Source: Orbus sasakiae
Lineage (GTDB): Bacteria; Pseudomonadota; Gammaproteobacteria; Enterobacterales; Orbaceae
Assembly (NCBI RefSeq): GCF_039542345.1
Contig: NZ_BAABHY010000001.1
Location: 1,302,001 to 1,366,000 of the forward strand
Direction of reading: 5' to 3'
DNA length: 64,000 nt
The translations under genes were made by a program, and so were the position numbers. Below, one piece after another: positions 35,153 to 43,383 of this stretch; position 1 is the first letter of the stretch; every line of letters starts with the position of its first letter. The notes beneath the pieces were generated by a model. The model ran no database searches, had not been told where the DNA came from, and saw only the letters and a program-made list of their open reading frames with translations.

Positions 35153-36142
35153 TTATGCAAAATGGCGTCTTAATGAAAAGCGTGCCAGAAAATAAAGAAA
35201 CACATAACAAGTGACAAACCAGATCACAAATAGAATGAAAGATTTAAATGCAAAAACAAATGGTAACACAAATATACTCATTACAATCACACAAATTGCA
35301 AACAAGATAAGCGTTATTGCACTTGCGGTTAACAAACTTGATAAAGGTAACCAGTGATAAGTTCTTGTAATCATTTTACGACTGACTTTAACCAAAAAAG
35401 TATAGTTAATCATCGACGAAACAAAAGCAAAACAAAAAATAAAACGATAGTATTCCTCTACCATCATGCTGATTTCATCAGCAAGACTTAAAATAGAAAA
35501 ATAAATATTCCAGACAAAGAGATTGGCGACACAGCAAAATAAAGATGCAAAAATGACTGCATAAAAACTGCGATATTCGTTAGCCGTGGTGCGACTATTC
35601 AGTTGGTTATCCGTATCAATCAATGGGCTTTGATGAGAACTTGTCATATGATCAATTAAAGGAATTTGAAAGAACCGTTTAGTTGATTTAGCCATAAAAT
35701 AAAACACAATCGCTATGGCAATAAATACCCATATATTTGCACTAATTATCACCATTTGGTAAGTCATCGTGATCACATCAAATTGATGACTCGATTGGGA
35801 AAATGCGTTGAGCATATTTTTAAAAAATAAACTGAACGTCAATTGAATTAGTGTGTACTCGATAATCAAATAAATTATTGCAAAAATCCCCCCGAATAAA
35901 AGAATACGCTGTTTATTTTGAGGGGTATAAAAATAAAGTTTATTTTGAAAAAAATAGACGCAACTTAATAAATAAATAAAGAAAAATACCGTTAGTTTAT
36001 CAATAGCTAATCGACTAACAAAGTTCAATAGACTCGCACTATCCCCAATGGTTGATACTCCGACAAGCACCATCACGGCACTTATCAAAAGTACAGTAAG
36101 ATAAAAACTGACTGAGAATAAAAGCGGCAAACGATACAACAT
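35153..36142 (-). CDS. Unrecognised polytopic membrane protein between ybaB and recR
   Basis: 329 residues with about eight hydrophobic segments and a long polar linker (about residues 150-190, containing MTSSHQSPLIDTDNQLNSRT). It ends in a basic tail (LARFSLRRHFA). I do not recognise a family. The layout and short motifs (LPxxF start, FD..TM(T/I)Y, FF/PF-xxPL before the linker, basic FA end) match the protein at 6466-7521, suggesting a shared family. It follows ybaB by eight bases with AAGGATC before its ATG, so it is co-transcribed with dnaX-ybaB. Its position splits the normally adjacent ybaB-recR pair. Confidence 0.75.
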   Translation of the reverse strand: MLYRLPLLFSVSFYLTVLLISAVMVLVGVSTIGDSASLLNFVSRLAIDKLTVFFFIYLLSCVYFFQNKLYFYTPQNKQRILLFGGIFAIIYLIIEYTLIQLTFSLFFKNMLNAFSQSSHQFDVITMTYQMVIISANIWVFIAIAIVFYFMAKSTKRFFQIPLIDHMTSSHQSPLIDTDNQLNSRTTANEYRSFYAVIFASLFCCVANLFVWNIYFSILSLADEISMMVEEYYRFIFCFAFVSSMINYTFLVKVSRKMITRTYHWLPLSSLLTASAITLILFAICVIVMSIFVLPFVFAFKSFILFVIWFVTCYVFLYFLARFSLRRHFA

Positions 36143-36150
36143 AACGATCC

Positions 36151-36489
36151 TTAGAATGGCATTTTAAAACCGGGTGGCAATTGCATACCGCCAGTGACTT
36201 GTGCCATTTTTTCTTTTTGAGCCTCATCTAAACGACGACTCGCATCGTTAAATGCCGCAGCAATAAGATCTTCTAACATCTCTTTATCCTCATCCGTCAT
36301 CAATGAAGGATCGATTTCAACACGGCGGCAACTGTGAGCACCATTAACCGTAACTTTTACCATGCCAGCACCTGATTCCCCTACCACTTCCATTTGGGCG
36401 ATTTCTTCTTGCACTTTTTGCATACGCGATTGCATTTGCTGTGCTTGTTTCATTAAATTACCTAAACCACCTTTCCCACCAGAAAACAT
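36151..36489 (-). CDS. ybaB: YbaB/EbfC nucleoid-associated protein
   Basis: 112 residues, a small dimeric DNA-binding protein. It matches the family: GGLGNLMKQAQQMQSRMQKVQEEIAQMEVVGESGAGMVKVTVNGAHSCRRVEIDPSLM and DLIAAAFNDASRRLDEAQKEKMAQVTGGMQLPPGFKMPF. It usually lies between dnaX and recR. AGAGGA precedes the ATG. It is thought to organise the nucleoid and may influence recombination. Confidence 0.95.
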   Translation of the reverse strand: MFSGGKGGLGNLMKQAQQMQSRMQKVQEEIAQMEVVGESGAGMVKVTVNGAHSCRRVEIDPSLMTDEDKEMLEDLIAAAFNDASRRLDEAQKEKMAQVTGGMQLPPGFKMPF

Positions 36490-36540
36490 AACTTATTCCT
36501 CTTAAATTGTATTTAGTGACTGTTATCAGTTAAATCATTA

Positions 36541-36639
36541 ATGATCGCAGCGTTGTGATCATCATGTATGCAGATGAATATTGAGGCGATAACGTATCAT
36601 GGCAATAAACGATAGCGTTAACCGTTACGATGCCTCAAT
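36541..36639 (-). other. Structured intergenic region between dnaX and ybaB
   Basis: Two inverted repeats lie in the 177-bp gap. The first is ATTGAGGC (36580-36587) with GCCTCAAT (36632-36639), extended inside by TAACG (36590-36594) with CGTTA (36623-36627). The second is ATGATC (36541-36546) with GATCAT (36557-36562). Neither is followed by a T-run on the minus strand, so an mRNA processing or attenuation element, or a small RNA, is as likely as a terminator. Confidence 0.35.
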
Positions 36640-36666
36640 TCTCAATACATTTTTTAATGTGTTGTA

Positions 36667-38682
36667 TTATACAGGACGAATACTCTCTTCATCAATTCGA
36701 GCTTCAAAAAATTGACAGATCATACCAACTTTATTGTCTTGTAAAATAAGCTGCCTTGCTTCGGCTAATTTTGTTTGATAGATTTTTTCACGCACTTCAA
36801 GTGGTGTAAAATAACTTGTATCATCATCGATGATAACCGACAAATCGCAGACTTTATTTCGATGTGAAGCCAACAATTCAGCTAATCGCTTGATATTATT
36901 GTCACTACGGACTAAATGAGCCAAAGATGAACGCAAATGGAGCACCTGTTTTGTCTCATCAACTGACTCAATAAACGCATTGATCGCAATTTGTTTAATC
37001 AATGGCGGCATCGCAATCGCTTCAATTTCAGCGCTCCATGGATCAACTTTGGTTGCCTCTTCAATTAATTTACGATTCAACTCGGGGGTTTTTTCATGTT
37101 CAAATGCTAACTTCGCTGCTTTAGCATTTAACATTGAGTCCGTATTGGGCGTAAAATGATCGCTAAATTGCCATTGATAGGTTTCTGCAGTGTGCTCATC
37201 TGCGCATAAACTGTCATCAGCGACCTCTTTGACCATGTCATTATCTTGTGTTGATGACGTCAATTGAACAGCAGTTTTGGCTAATTTTTGCCCTAGAACT
37301 TTCTCAACAATTTCAGGTTGATTCCGTTCAACCTGTTCAGACTTTTTTATTGTTTTTTCGCTATCGATAACTTGTTGCCTTGCCGCAAGAATACTTTTCG
37401 TTACATCGGAGACTTGGCTATCAATCTGAGGTACCGCTTCGCTAGGCTTTTTTGCAGGCTCAGATTTTTGGATTTTCGGCGGCTCAACCACGCTGTTAGG
37501 ATTAGCATGTTCTTGGCGCTTTTTTTCACCTGAATCACTTACACGTTTATTGTTCGGACTAGCTGTTTCATTAACACTTATTGGTGAGTCAGTGAGCACT
37601 TTTGGAATAAATGCGAGTGCTCGTAAAAAACTCATCTCAACACCCATTTTTTTATCGGGAGCAAAAGGTAGCTCTTTTCGCCCTGCTAATAAAATTTGAT
37701 AAAAGAGTTGAATATCATTAGGGGAAATATGCTGAGCAAGGTAACGAATACGCTCTTCATAATCACTGTAATCCCCTAGCGCACTAGGGACAATTTGTAA
37801 TAATGAAATTTGATGTAAAAGCGTTAATGTTTCAGTCAATACATGATCCCAATCAACGCCTTGCTTTGCGGCAAAGTCGATGTGTTGCATCAAACGATTA
37901 CCATCATTTTGATATAATGATTCAACTAGTTCAAATGGGATTGCTCTATCCAAGGTTCCTAACATCGTTGATACCGATTTGACATCAACCTGCCCATTAC
38001 CTAACGCAATCGCTTGATCGGTTAAACTTAAGGCATCACGCATACTACCATTAGCCGCCTTAGCCAATAGCTGGATGGCTTTTTCTTCCGTTTTAATCTG
38101 TTCTGTATTTAAGATTTTAACTAATTGCTGCTTGATCAAATCACTTTCGAGTACACTCAAGTGTAGATGCAGACAACGCGATAAAATTGTTATAGGTAAT
38201 TTTTGAGGATCAGTTGTCGCTAACAGGAATTTGACATGTTCTGGCGGTTCTTCTAATGTTTTCAGTAACGCATTAAAACTGCTACGTGATAACATATGTA
38301 CTTCATCGATAAGGTAAACTTTAAAGCGACCTTTTGTTGGTAAATACTGAATATTATCAAGAATCTCCCGCGTATCTTCAACTTTGGTCCTTGATGCGGC
38401 ATCAATTTCGAGCAAATCGATAAATCGACCTTGTTCAATATCCTGACAGTTATCACATTCACCACAAGGGGTTGCGGTGATACCTTTTTCACAATTTAAA
38501 CCTTTAGCTAAAAGCCGCGCAATAGATGTTTTACCAACCCCTCGTGTTCCCGAAAAAAGATAAGCATGGTGAACACGACCTAATGATAGTGCATTAGCGA
38601 GTACCGTTAAAACGTGCTCTTGACCGACAACATCAGTAAAGGCTTTAGGACGCCACTTTCTTGCTAAAACTTGATAACTCAT
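36667..38682 (-). CDS. dnaX: DNA polymerase III subunits tau/gamma DnaX
   Basis: 671 residues (tau), close to E. coli (643). Clamp-loader AAA+ domain: RKWRPKAFTDVVGQEHV, Walker A GTRGVGKTSIARLLAK, zinc module C-x8-C-x2-C-x2-C (CEKGITATPCGECDNC), Walker B LIDEVHMLS and the sensor PITILSRCLHL. The poorly conserved middle (about residues 365-520) is linker; the last part binds DnaB and the alpha subunit. A slippery site at codons 410-412 should also yield a gamma form of about 413 residues (separate feature). It is the first gene of dnaX-ybaB-membrane protein-recR. Confidence 0.96.
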   Translation of the reverse strand: MSYQVLARKWRPKAFTDVVGQEHVLTVLANALSLGRVHHAYLFSGTRGVGKTSIARLLAKGLNCEKGITATPCGECDNCQDIEQGRFIDLLEIDAASRTKVEDTREILDNIQYLPTKGRFKVYLIDEVHMLSRSSFNALLKTLEEPPEHVKFLLATTDPQKLPITILSRCLHLHLSVLESDLIKQQLVKILNTEQIKTEEKAIQLLAKAANGSMRDALSLTDQAIALGNGQVDVKSVSTMLGTLDRAIPFELVESLYQNDGNRLMQHIDFAAKQGVDWDHVLTETLTLLHQISLLQIVPSALGDYSDYEERIRYLAQHISPNDIQLFYQILLAGRKELPFAPDKKMGVEMSFLRALAFIPKVLTDSPISVNETASPNNKRVSDSGEKKRQEHANPNSVVEPPKIQKSEPAKKPSEAVPQIDSQVSDVTKSILAARQQVIDSEKTIKKSEQVERNQPEIVEKVLGQKLAKTAVQLTSSTQDNDMVKEVADDSLCADEHTAETYQWQFSDHFTPNTDSMLNAKAAKLAFEHEKTPELNRKLIEEATKVDPWSAEIEAIAMPPLIKQIAINAFIESVDETKQVLHLRSSLAHLVRSDNNIKRLAELLASHRNKVCDLSVIIDDDTSYFTPLEVREKIYQTKLAEARQLILQDNKVGMICQFFEARIDEESIRPV
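37442..37455 (-). promoter_or_regulatory. Programmed -1 frameshift site in dnaX (A AAA AAG)
   Basis: On the minus strand codons 410-412 are GCA AAA AAG, the X XXY YYZ heptamer A-AAA-AAG in the correct phase (heptamer at 37447-37453). After a -1 slip the next codons are GCC then TAG (37442-37444), so gamma would be 412 residues plus one Ala. In E. coli the same heptamer gives gamma with one extra residue before a stop. A downstream stem-loop and upstream Shine-Dalgarno-like stimulators were not clearly seen. Confidence 0.78.
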
Positions 38683-39040
38683 AATTTATCTATCACCATA
38701 CTTTAGAGAGATTGAATTGCCGAGCATTATAACATAAATTTAGGCAGGTATTGATGGGGAAATCATCCTTTTTAAACGCTAATTAATCAATTGATTATAA
38801 AAAATGTTAGCAATGAAAGATTTGAGCTACCCATTTATTTAATCTCATAACTGAATCAATATGTATTTCAAAACAGCCGTGTTATAAAAAAGTGATCATG
38901 GCCGTCTATCACAATACGATTTGATTAGTATCAATCCAAATTTGATGTTGCCAGAATTTTATGAATAAATCTTGTTGCTTTATTGATGAACTCTACATAG
39001 AATGTTATATTATAACATAACACTCATAAGGAGAATAAAA
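38683..39040. other. 358-bp divergent intergenic region between dnaX and zinT
   Basis: It holds the promoters of dnaX (minus) and zinT (plus). Recognisable elements are the Zur palindrome at 39002-39018 and AAGGAG at 39028-39033 before zinT. The rest is AT-rich with no open frame or RNA gene that I can support. Confidence 0.5.
39002..39018 (+). promoter_or_regulatory. Zur box upstream of zinT
   Basis: ATGTTATA-T-TATAACAT is a perfect 8-1-8 palindrome and matches the core of the E. coli Zur consensus (ATGTTATA-N-TATAACAT). It lies 22 bases before the zinT start codon. In E. coli Zur represses zinT when zinc is ample. A zur gene is not in the window. Confidence 0.88.
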
Positions 39041-39691
39041 TTGTTAAAAAAAGCTTATTTTAAATTAACAGCAGGGAGTTTAGCGCTATTATTAGCGGGC
39101 GCTGTTTATGCACATAATCATGACCATGGTCACCAAATGTCTGAAAAAGCACTGCAAGCAAGCCAAGGTGTATTTGATAACAGTGATGTAAAAGACCGAA
39201 CATTAGCAGATTGGGAAGGCACATGGCAATCCGTTTATGGTTATCTTCTTGCGGGTGATTTAGACCCGGTTATTGAGGCGAAAGTGGCTAAAAATCCGGG
39301 TAAAACTTTTGCTGATTATCAAACTTATTATTCAAATGGCTATAAAACAGATATTCAATGGATTGCTATTGAAAACAATCGTATGGACTTCCATAAAAAA
39401 GATTCAGCTGCATCTTGTGAATATAGCTATGCGGGTTATAAAATTCTGACCTATGTGTCAGGCAAAAAAGGGGTTCGTTACCTATTTACTTGCCAAGATA
39501 AAAACGCCACAGCACCTAAATATGTACAATTTAGTGATCACATTATTGAACCAACCAAGTCGATTCACTTCCATATTTATATGGGCAACGACTCTCATGA
39601 AAAACTATTAGAAGAGATGGATAACTGGCCGACTTATTACCCTCTATCATTAAATAAAGATGGTATTGTTGACGAAATGTTACACCACTAA
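39041..39691 (+). CDS. zinT: Periplasmic zinc-binding protein ZinT
   Basis: About 216 residues from a TTG start at 39041, chosen because AAGGAG (39028-39033) is seven bases upstream and this start gives a proper signal peptide (LLKKAYFKLTAGSLALLLAGAVYA). A His-rich N-terminal stretch HNHDHGHQ follows. The lipocalin-like body shows LADWEGTWQSVYGYLL, FADYQTYYSNGYKTDI, YKILTYVSGKKGVRYLFTC and YVQFSDHIIEP..SIHFHIYMGNDSHEKLLEEMDNWPTYYP, the zinc-binding His cluster. ZinT recruits zinc in the periplasm for the ZnuABC importer. Regulation by Zur is supported by the box upstream. Confidence 0.94.
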   Translation: MLKKAYFKLTAGSLALLLAGAVYAHNHDHGHQMSEKALQASQGVFDNSDVKDRTLADWEGTWQSVYGYLLAGDLDPVIEAKVAKNPGKTFADYQTYYSNGYKTDIQWIAIENNRMDFHKKDSAASCEYSYAGYKILTYVSGKKGVRYLFTCQDKNATAPKYVQFSDHIIEPTKSIHFHIYMGNDSHEKLLEEMDNWPTYYPLSLNKDGIVDEMLHH

Positions 39692-39696
39692 ACATC

Positions 39697-39722
39697 ATAA
39701 AGCCCCATAATTGGGGCTTTAT
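39697..39722. terminator. Bidirectional terminator between zinT and nlpC
   Basis: ATAAAGCCCCA (39697-39707) pairs with TGGGGCTTTAT (39712-39722) around a four-base loop. It is five bases after the zinT stop and faces the convergent nlpC gene. Confidence 0.75.
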
Positions 39723-39743
39723 TAGCAATCACACGAATATAAG

Positions 39744-40235
39744 TTAACTCACAACTCGTTTTGCCAGCCAATAACGTTTCTTCCAGTAACTGCTATCTAA
39801 ACTCGCAAACTGGACGCCTTTCGACGTTGATACATGTAAAAAACGCCCATCTTTGTAATATATTCCGACATGTAATCCTGTATCACCACGCCCCGTTTTG
39901 AAGAATACTAAATCACCCGCTTTAAGCTTGGTGACAGGTTCACCCAACTTTGATTGTTCGGTTGTAACGCGTGGAATGACGATATTTACTTTTTCATTAT
40001 AAAAATTTCTAGCAAGGCCTGAGCAATCAATTCCCTTAAGTGTATTACCACCATATCGGTACGGCGTTTTTTGCCAAATTTGATATTGTTGTTCAATTTT
40101 TTTGATCATGAGATGATCTGAACGGTTATCCGCATACTGTAATGATGCTTCAGAACTACAGCCCGTTAACAATAATAATGAACATAGCATAATGCTAAAA
40201 ATATTTAGCACTCTATTCCAATTCATTTGCCACAT
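39744..40235 (-). CDS. nlpC: NlpC/P60-family lipoprotein peptidase
   Basis: 163 residues with an N-terminal lipoprotein signal ending in the lipobox LLTGC (Cys 26), so membrane-anchored. The NlpC/P60 catalytic domain is clear: TPYRYGGNTLKGIDCSGLARNFY (catalytic Cys in DCSG), AGDLVFFKTGRGDTGLHVGIYY (catalytic His) and FLHVSTSKGVQFASLDSSYW. It resembles E. coli NlpC and should cleave peptidoglycan stem peptides. The start at 40235 overlaps the end of the GTPase gene by 23 bases and has AAGAGGT upstream; ATG 40226 is an alternative. Confidence 0.9.
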   Translation of the reverse strand: MWQMNWNRVLNIFSIMLCSLLLLTGCSSEASLQYADNRSDHLMIKKIEQQYQIWQKTPYRYGGNTLKGIDCSGLARNFYNEKVNIVIPRVTTEQSKLGEPVTKLKAGDLVFFKTGRGDTGLHVGIYYKDGRFLHVSTSKGVQFASLDSSYWKKRYWLAKRVVS

Positions 40236-41574
40236 TTACCAATACCTCTTGACGTTGTTCATCATGTTTTTTTATTTTATGATGATTGAGTGTAGACCAG
40301 TTAGGGTGTGCTCTGGCAATTTGTAATGATTTAGGTAGTTTACCTTTTTTCCAAGCACTTTCATCTAATTTTGACAAAATTATCGGGGTATTATTCGCAT
40401 GTCCCCTTAAATTTAAACTCTCTTTTAATTGAATTAAGCGGAGTGATAAAAAGCAGATTACCGCATCATCAATGGTCATTTTTGTGTGACCAGACAATTT
40501 ATTTTTGATTCTTTTACCATAATGTTTAGCGGTTTGAGCTAACCCACCAATGGTTGCACCAATCAATGCTGCTGACCCGAGTGTGATTCCCCCCACCGCT
40601 AAATCAATTCCTGCACCAATTGCTGCGCCTGATACAACGCCTGTACCTAAATGGATGCCCATTAATTTTAATGCTTCTTTATTAAACAGATCGCTGTCAA
40701 ATCGACCTTGCAAAATCGGCATATTTTCACTCGTTTCTTGTGAAACGCTAAATTGATAAAGTGAAATGAGATCATTAATGGCTTTTTGTTCTCGTTTTCT
40801 AACCTGATCTTGCATCAAAAGCACACTATCATCTAGATTATCTTTAACAATTTCATTATAGGCAGTCACATCAACTAAGGCTTCTGCAATTAACAACTTC
40901 GCGGAATAGTTTCGATTTATGCGCTGCTGTTCAATTTTCGTTTGCCATTGATTTAAGATCGCTTTAGCGGGTTCAATCAGTAATGATAAACTTTGATAAA
41001 GACGAACCTCACCTTCAATAGATGGGAATACCGCATCAAAACGAATAATGCTGTGAATGCCAACGCGTGATAATAGTTTTTTCCAATCATCCTCATAAGG
41101 TGAAGACGACGAAGTATAATTAAATATCGCTAAAATCGGTTTATCGGCTTGCGCTAATACGGCCAGTTCATCATGATATTTATCTAAAATAGGTTCTCTT
41201 ACATCAACAACATAGATTGCTGCATCACTTTTGAGTAACTGTCGAATGACTTTTGCCTCTTGCTCAAATTGATGTTCAGCTTCCGGGCTAGCTAAAAAAG
41301 CATTAAGCTTATCAATGCCGTCACGTTTAGGGTATTCACGGTTTAAGCGTTCGATATAATCATATAATGTAATGCTATCTTCCAATCCCGGTGTATCATA
41401 AAACACAATTTTATGATGTTGCTCTAATGCAAAAGTAATGGCTTCTACGTGCCTTGTGGTACCAGGTTTATTCGATATTGCGCCAAACTGACTATCGTGT
41501 GTTAAGGTTCGTAATAGTGATGTTTTGCCCACATTGGCATGTCCTACAATCGCTAAATTAAGTTGATTAAGCAT
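40213..41574 (-). CDS. DUF3482 GTPase/membrane-associated protein
   Basis: About 453 residues. The N-terminal GTPase domain has G1 GHANVGKTS (residues 11-19), a T-rich G2 segment (NKPGTTRH) and G3 DTPGLED. G4 (usually NKxD) is replaced by FNYTSSSS, so guanine specificity is uncertain. A glycine-zipper hydrophobic stretch (about residues 310-345, ending GSAALIGATIGGLAQ) probably inserts in membrane. This is the DUF3482 family, usually next to a DUF2868 gene, as here. I chose ATG 41574, preceded by AGGTGA; a GTG at 41583 abuts the upstream stop. Its role is unknown. Confidence 0.82.
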   Translation of the reverse strand: MLNQLNLAIVGHANVGKTSLLRTLTHDSQFGAISNKPGTTRHVEAITFALEQHHKIVFYDTPGLEDSITLYDYIERLNREYPKRDGIDKLNAFLASPEAEHQFEQEAKVIRQLLKSDAAIYVVDVREPILDKYHDELAVLAQADKPILAIFNYTSSSSPYEDDWKKLLSRVGIHSIIRFDAVFPSIEGEVRLYQSLSLLIEPAKAILNQWQTKIEQQRINRNYSAKLLIAEALVDVTAYNEIVKDNLDDSVLLMQDQVRKREQKAINDLISLYQFSVSQETSENMPILQGRFDSDLFNKEALKLMGIHLGTGVVSGAAIGAGIDLAVGGITLGSAALIGATIGGLAQTAKHYGKRIKNKLSGHTKMTIDDAVICFLSLRLIQLKESLNLRGHANNTPIILSKLDESAWKKGKLPKSLQIARAHPNWSTLNHHKIKKHDEQRQEVLVNVANELE

Positions 41575-41583
41575 ACTTATCAC

Positions 41584-42897
41584 CTATTCCAATAACCATG
41601 TGCTATCGGCTTGTTCAATATTCAGTTTTTGTAAACTCTCTAGCCAATTATTATACTGACGACCTTGATTAATAAACCACACTTTAGTTTGCGTTGATTT
41701 TTTCATTAAGCCATTGATTAAGTTAATCATCCCCCGATCAGGCGAACGATTTGTATCTATTGCGATTAATAACTTTTCCGCAGGATTTTGCTGTAAAAAA
41801 TCAAGTGTATTGCTGCGTTGTTCACTATTATTTAATAAACCTAAAAACGCGATTTGTGCAGGTGCTAACCAACTATTTTCAACATCGATTGCAACTAACC
41901 ATTTTTTATGGCCGATAACATGTGAAAACGGTTCAAAAGCAGTACCGAAATGTCGATCATCGCGTTCTTTATCCGTGATTGATTTTAACGGTATTGGTTC
42001 GAGATCATGAATTAACCGCTGATATTCAGGGTGTTGTGTATTTAGTGAAATGCGTTGACAAGCCACGACCCACTTTAACCAACAAAAAATCAGAAGCATC
42101 ACACGGACAGCAATACCATAGACAATAAAGATGCCTAATAACCAAACCGCCCAAGCTGAACGAATCTCGCCATTGGACAAAGCCTGTTCACTCGAACGAA
42201 TCATATCAGCATTGGGTAATGAAAAACCAAGTAAAGACGGTATTTCACCTAATAAACGCGTAATTGAAATAATCGCATCAGCACTTAATAATGTTGTTTG
42301 CCACTCAAAACTATAATGTTTAGACGATAATAGTATCACTAAGACCACTAATGCAGAAAACAATATCACGGACCAAAATAGATTAACAATTAATCCGATT
42401 AACCAACGAATTTGTTTACCAAATAACGTAATAAAAGCGGGTAATAATTGGCTTATTGTTGTTTTGCGTGATAATTTTTTAGCAAGCCAAAGCCATGCAT
42501 GAATGAAAATGCTTCCACTTTCATTGGGTAAAAAAAGACAAGAAATACCCCATAAACATAATGTCACAAAATGGACACCTAGTAGGCATAACAATGCCCA
42601 GTACAAATTAACGGGATTTTGAGCAAGCGCACTGAAAGCCAGCCCTGCACCAGTAAATAATGAGATGATACATAAAATAATCATCGACACTTTTACTGAG
42701 TTTAACCAGTCCGATTGTGCCTCTTTCAAACCATTACGATCACTGATTACCATAGCGCGTTGAATGATACGGTCAGATAAATCGCCATCAATTGAACTTG
42801 CTTGGCGATTAGCATCTTCATCACTAAAACGGCCACTCTCTTTTTCAATTAGCCGAACGGTTTCGGTTAGCCATAATGATTTTAAGTATTGATTCAT
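41584..42897 (-). CDS. DUF2868 membrane protein
   Basis: 437 residues. Four main hydrophobic segments: about 70-90, 100-125, 170-190 and 245-270. The N-terminus reads WLTETVRLIEKESGRFSDEDANRQA, followed by DLSDRIIQRAMVISDR..L, typical of the DUF2868 family. The C-terminal third is soluble (KWLVAIDVENSWLAP...LLIAIDTNRSPDRGMINLINGL). It is translated just before the DUF3482 GTPase, and the pair is conserved in several gammaproteobacteria. The likely role is a membrane-linked GTPase system of unknown purpose. Confidence 0.82.
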   Translation of the reverse strand: MNQYLKSLWLTETVRLIEKESGRFSDEDANRQASSIDGDLSDRIIQRAMVISDRNGLKEAQSDWLNSVKVSMIILCIISLFTGAGLAFSALAQNPVNLYWALLCLLGVHFVTLCLWGISCLFLPNESGSIFIHAWLWLAKKLSRKTTISQLLPAFITLFGKQIRWLIGLIVNLFWSVILFSALVVLVILLSSKHYSFEWQTTLLSADAIISITRLLGEIPSLLGFSLPNADMIRSSEQALSNGEIRSAWAVWLLGIFIVYGIAVRVMLLIFCWLKWVVACQRISLNTQHPEYQRLIHDLEPIPLKSITDKERDDRHFGTAFEPFSHVIGHKKWLVAIDVENSWLAPAQIAFLGLLNNSEQRSNTLDFLQQNPAEKLLIAIDTNRSPDRGMINLINGLMKKSTQTKVWFINQGRQYNNWLESLQKLNIEQADSTWLLE

Positions 42898-42989
42898 TTA
42901 TTCTCTTTTCTTAATAACGCAATAAAATCGCCTATTTGAACGATTAAAATAAGGATAATCATAATCTTATTTTTTCATCAGATAAACTA

Positions 42990-43015
42990 AAAAAAGGGCT
43001 AATATGCCCTTTTTT
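42990..43015 (-). terminator. Intrinsic terminator after zapB
   Basis: AAAAAAGGGC (42990-42999) pairs with GCCCTTTTTT (43006-43015). On the minus strand the GC stem is followed by a T-run, 25 bases after the zapB stop. Confidence 0.85.
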
Positions 43016-43039
43016 ATCATCACATCAATAAATTATTGT

Positions 43040-43285
43040 TTATTGAGATATTTCACCAATTTTATTCAATAACATTGAAATACGGTCTTGCCAAACAGCT
43101 TGCTCTTGTTTTAAGGCTTCATTTTCTTTACGAACAAGTTCAACTTCATCAGATTCTTCACTGATTAAAAGTTCTAACTCTTGGTTTTTCTGTTGTAATG
43201 ACGCGATTTCTTGCTGTAATAGTTGAATAGTATTAACAGTTTGTTGAATTTTTGTTTCTAATTGATTTAGTATTTCTAAAGACAT
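43040..43285 (-). CDS. zapB: Cell division protein ZapB
   Basis: 81 residues, almost entirely coiled coil (heptads through SLEILNQLETKIQQTVNTIQ... and NEALKQEQAVWQDRISMLLNKI), matching E. coli ZapB in length and pattern. It bundles with ZapA and links the Z ring to MatP. The start at 43285 (MSLEI) has GAGGATC upstream; a longer frame to 43303 is less likely. It is divergent from tpiA and has its own terminator. Confidence 0.93.
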   Translation of the reverse strand: MSLEILNQLETKIQQTVNTIQLLQQEIASLQQKNQELELLISEESDEVELVRKENEALKQEQAVWQDRISMLLNKIGEISQ

Positions 43286-43383
43286 ATTGATCCTCAATAA
43301 CAATTATTTGTGTATAATGTTCTATATTATAGCGAATTCATTTTAAATCTACACTCAATTAAACGTAATTATTGGAGAAAATT

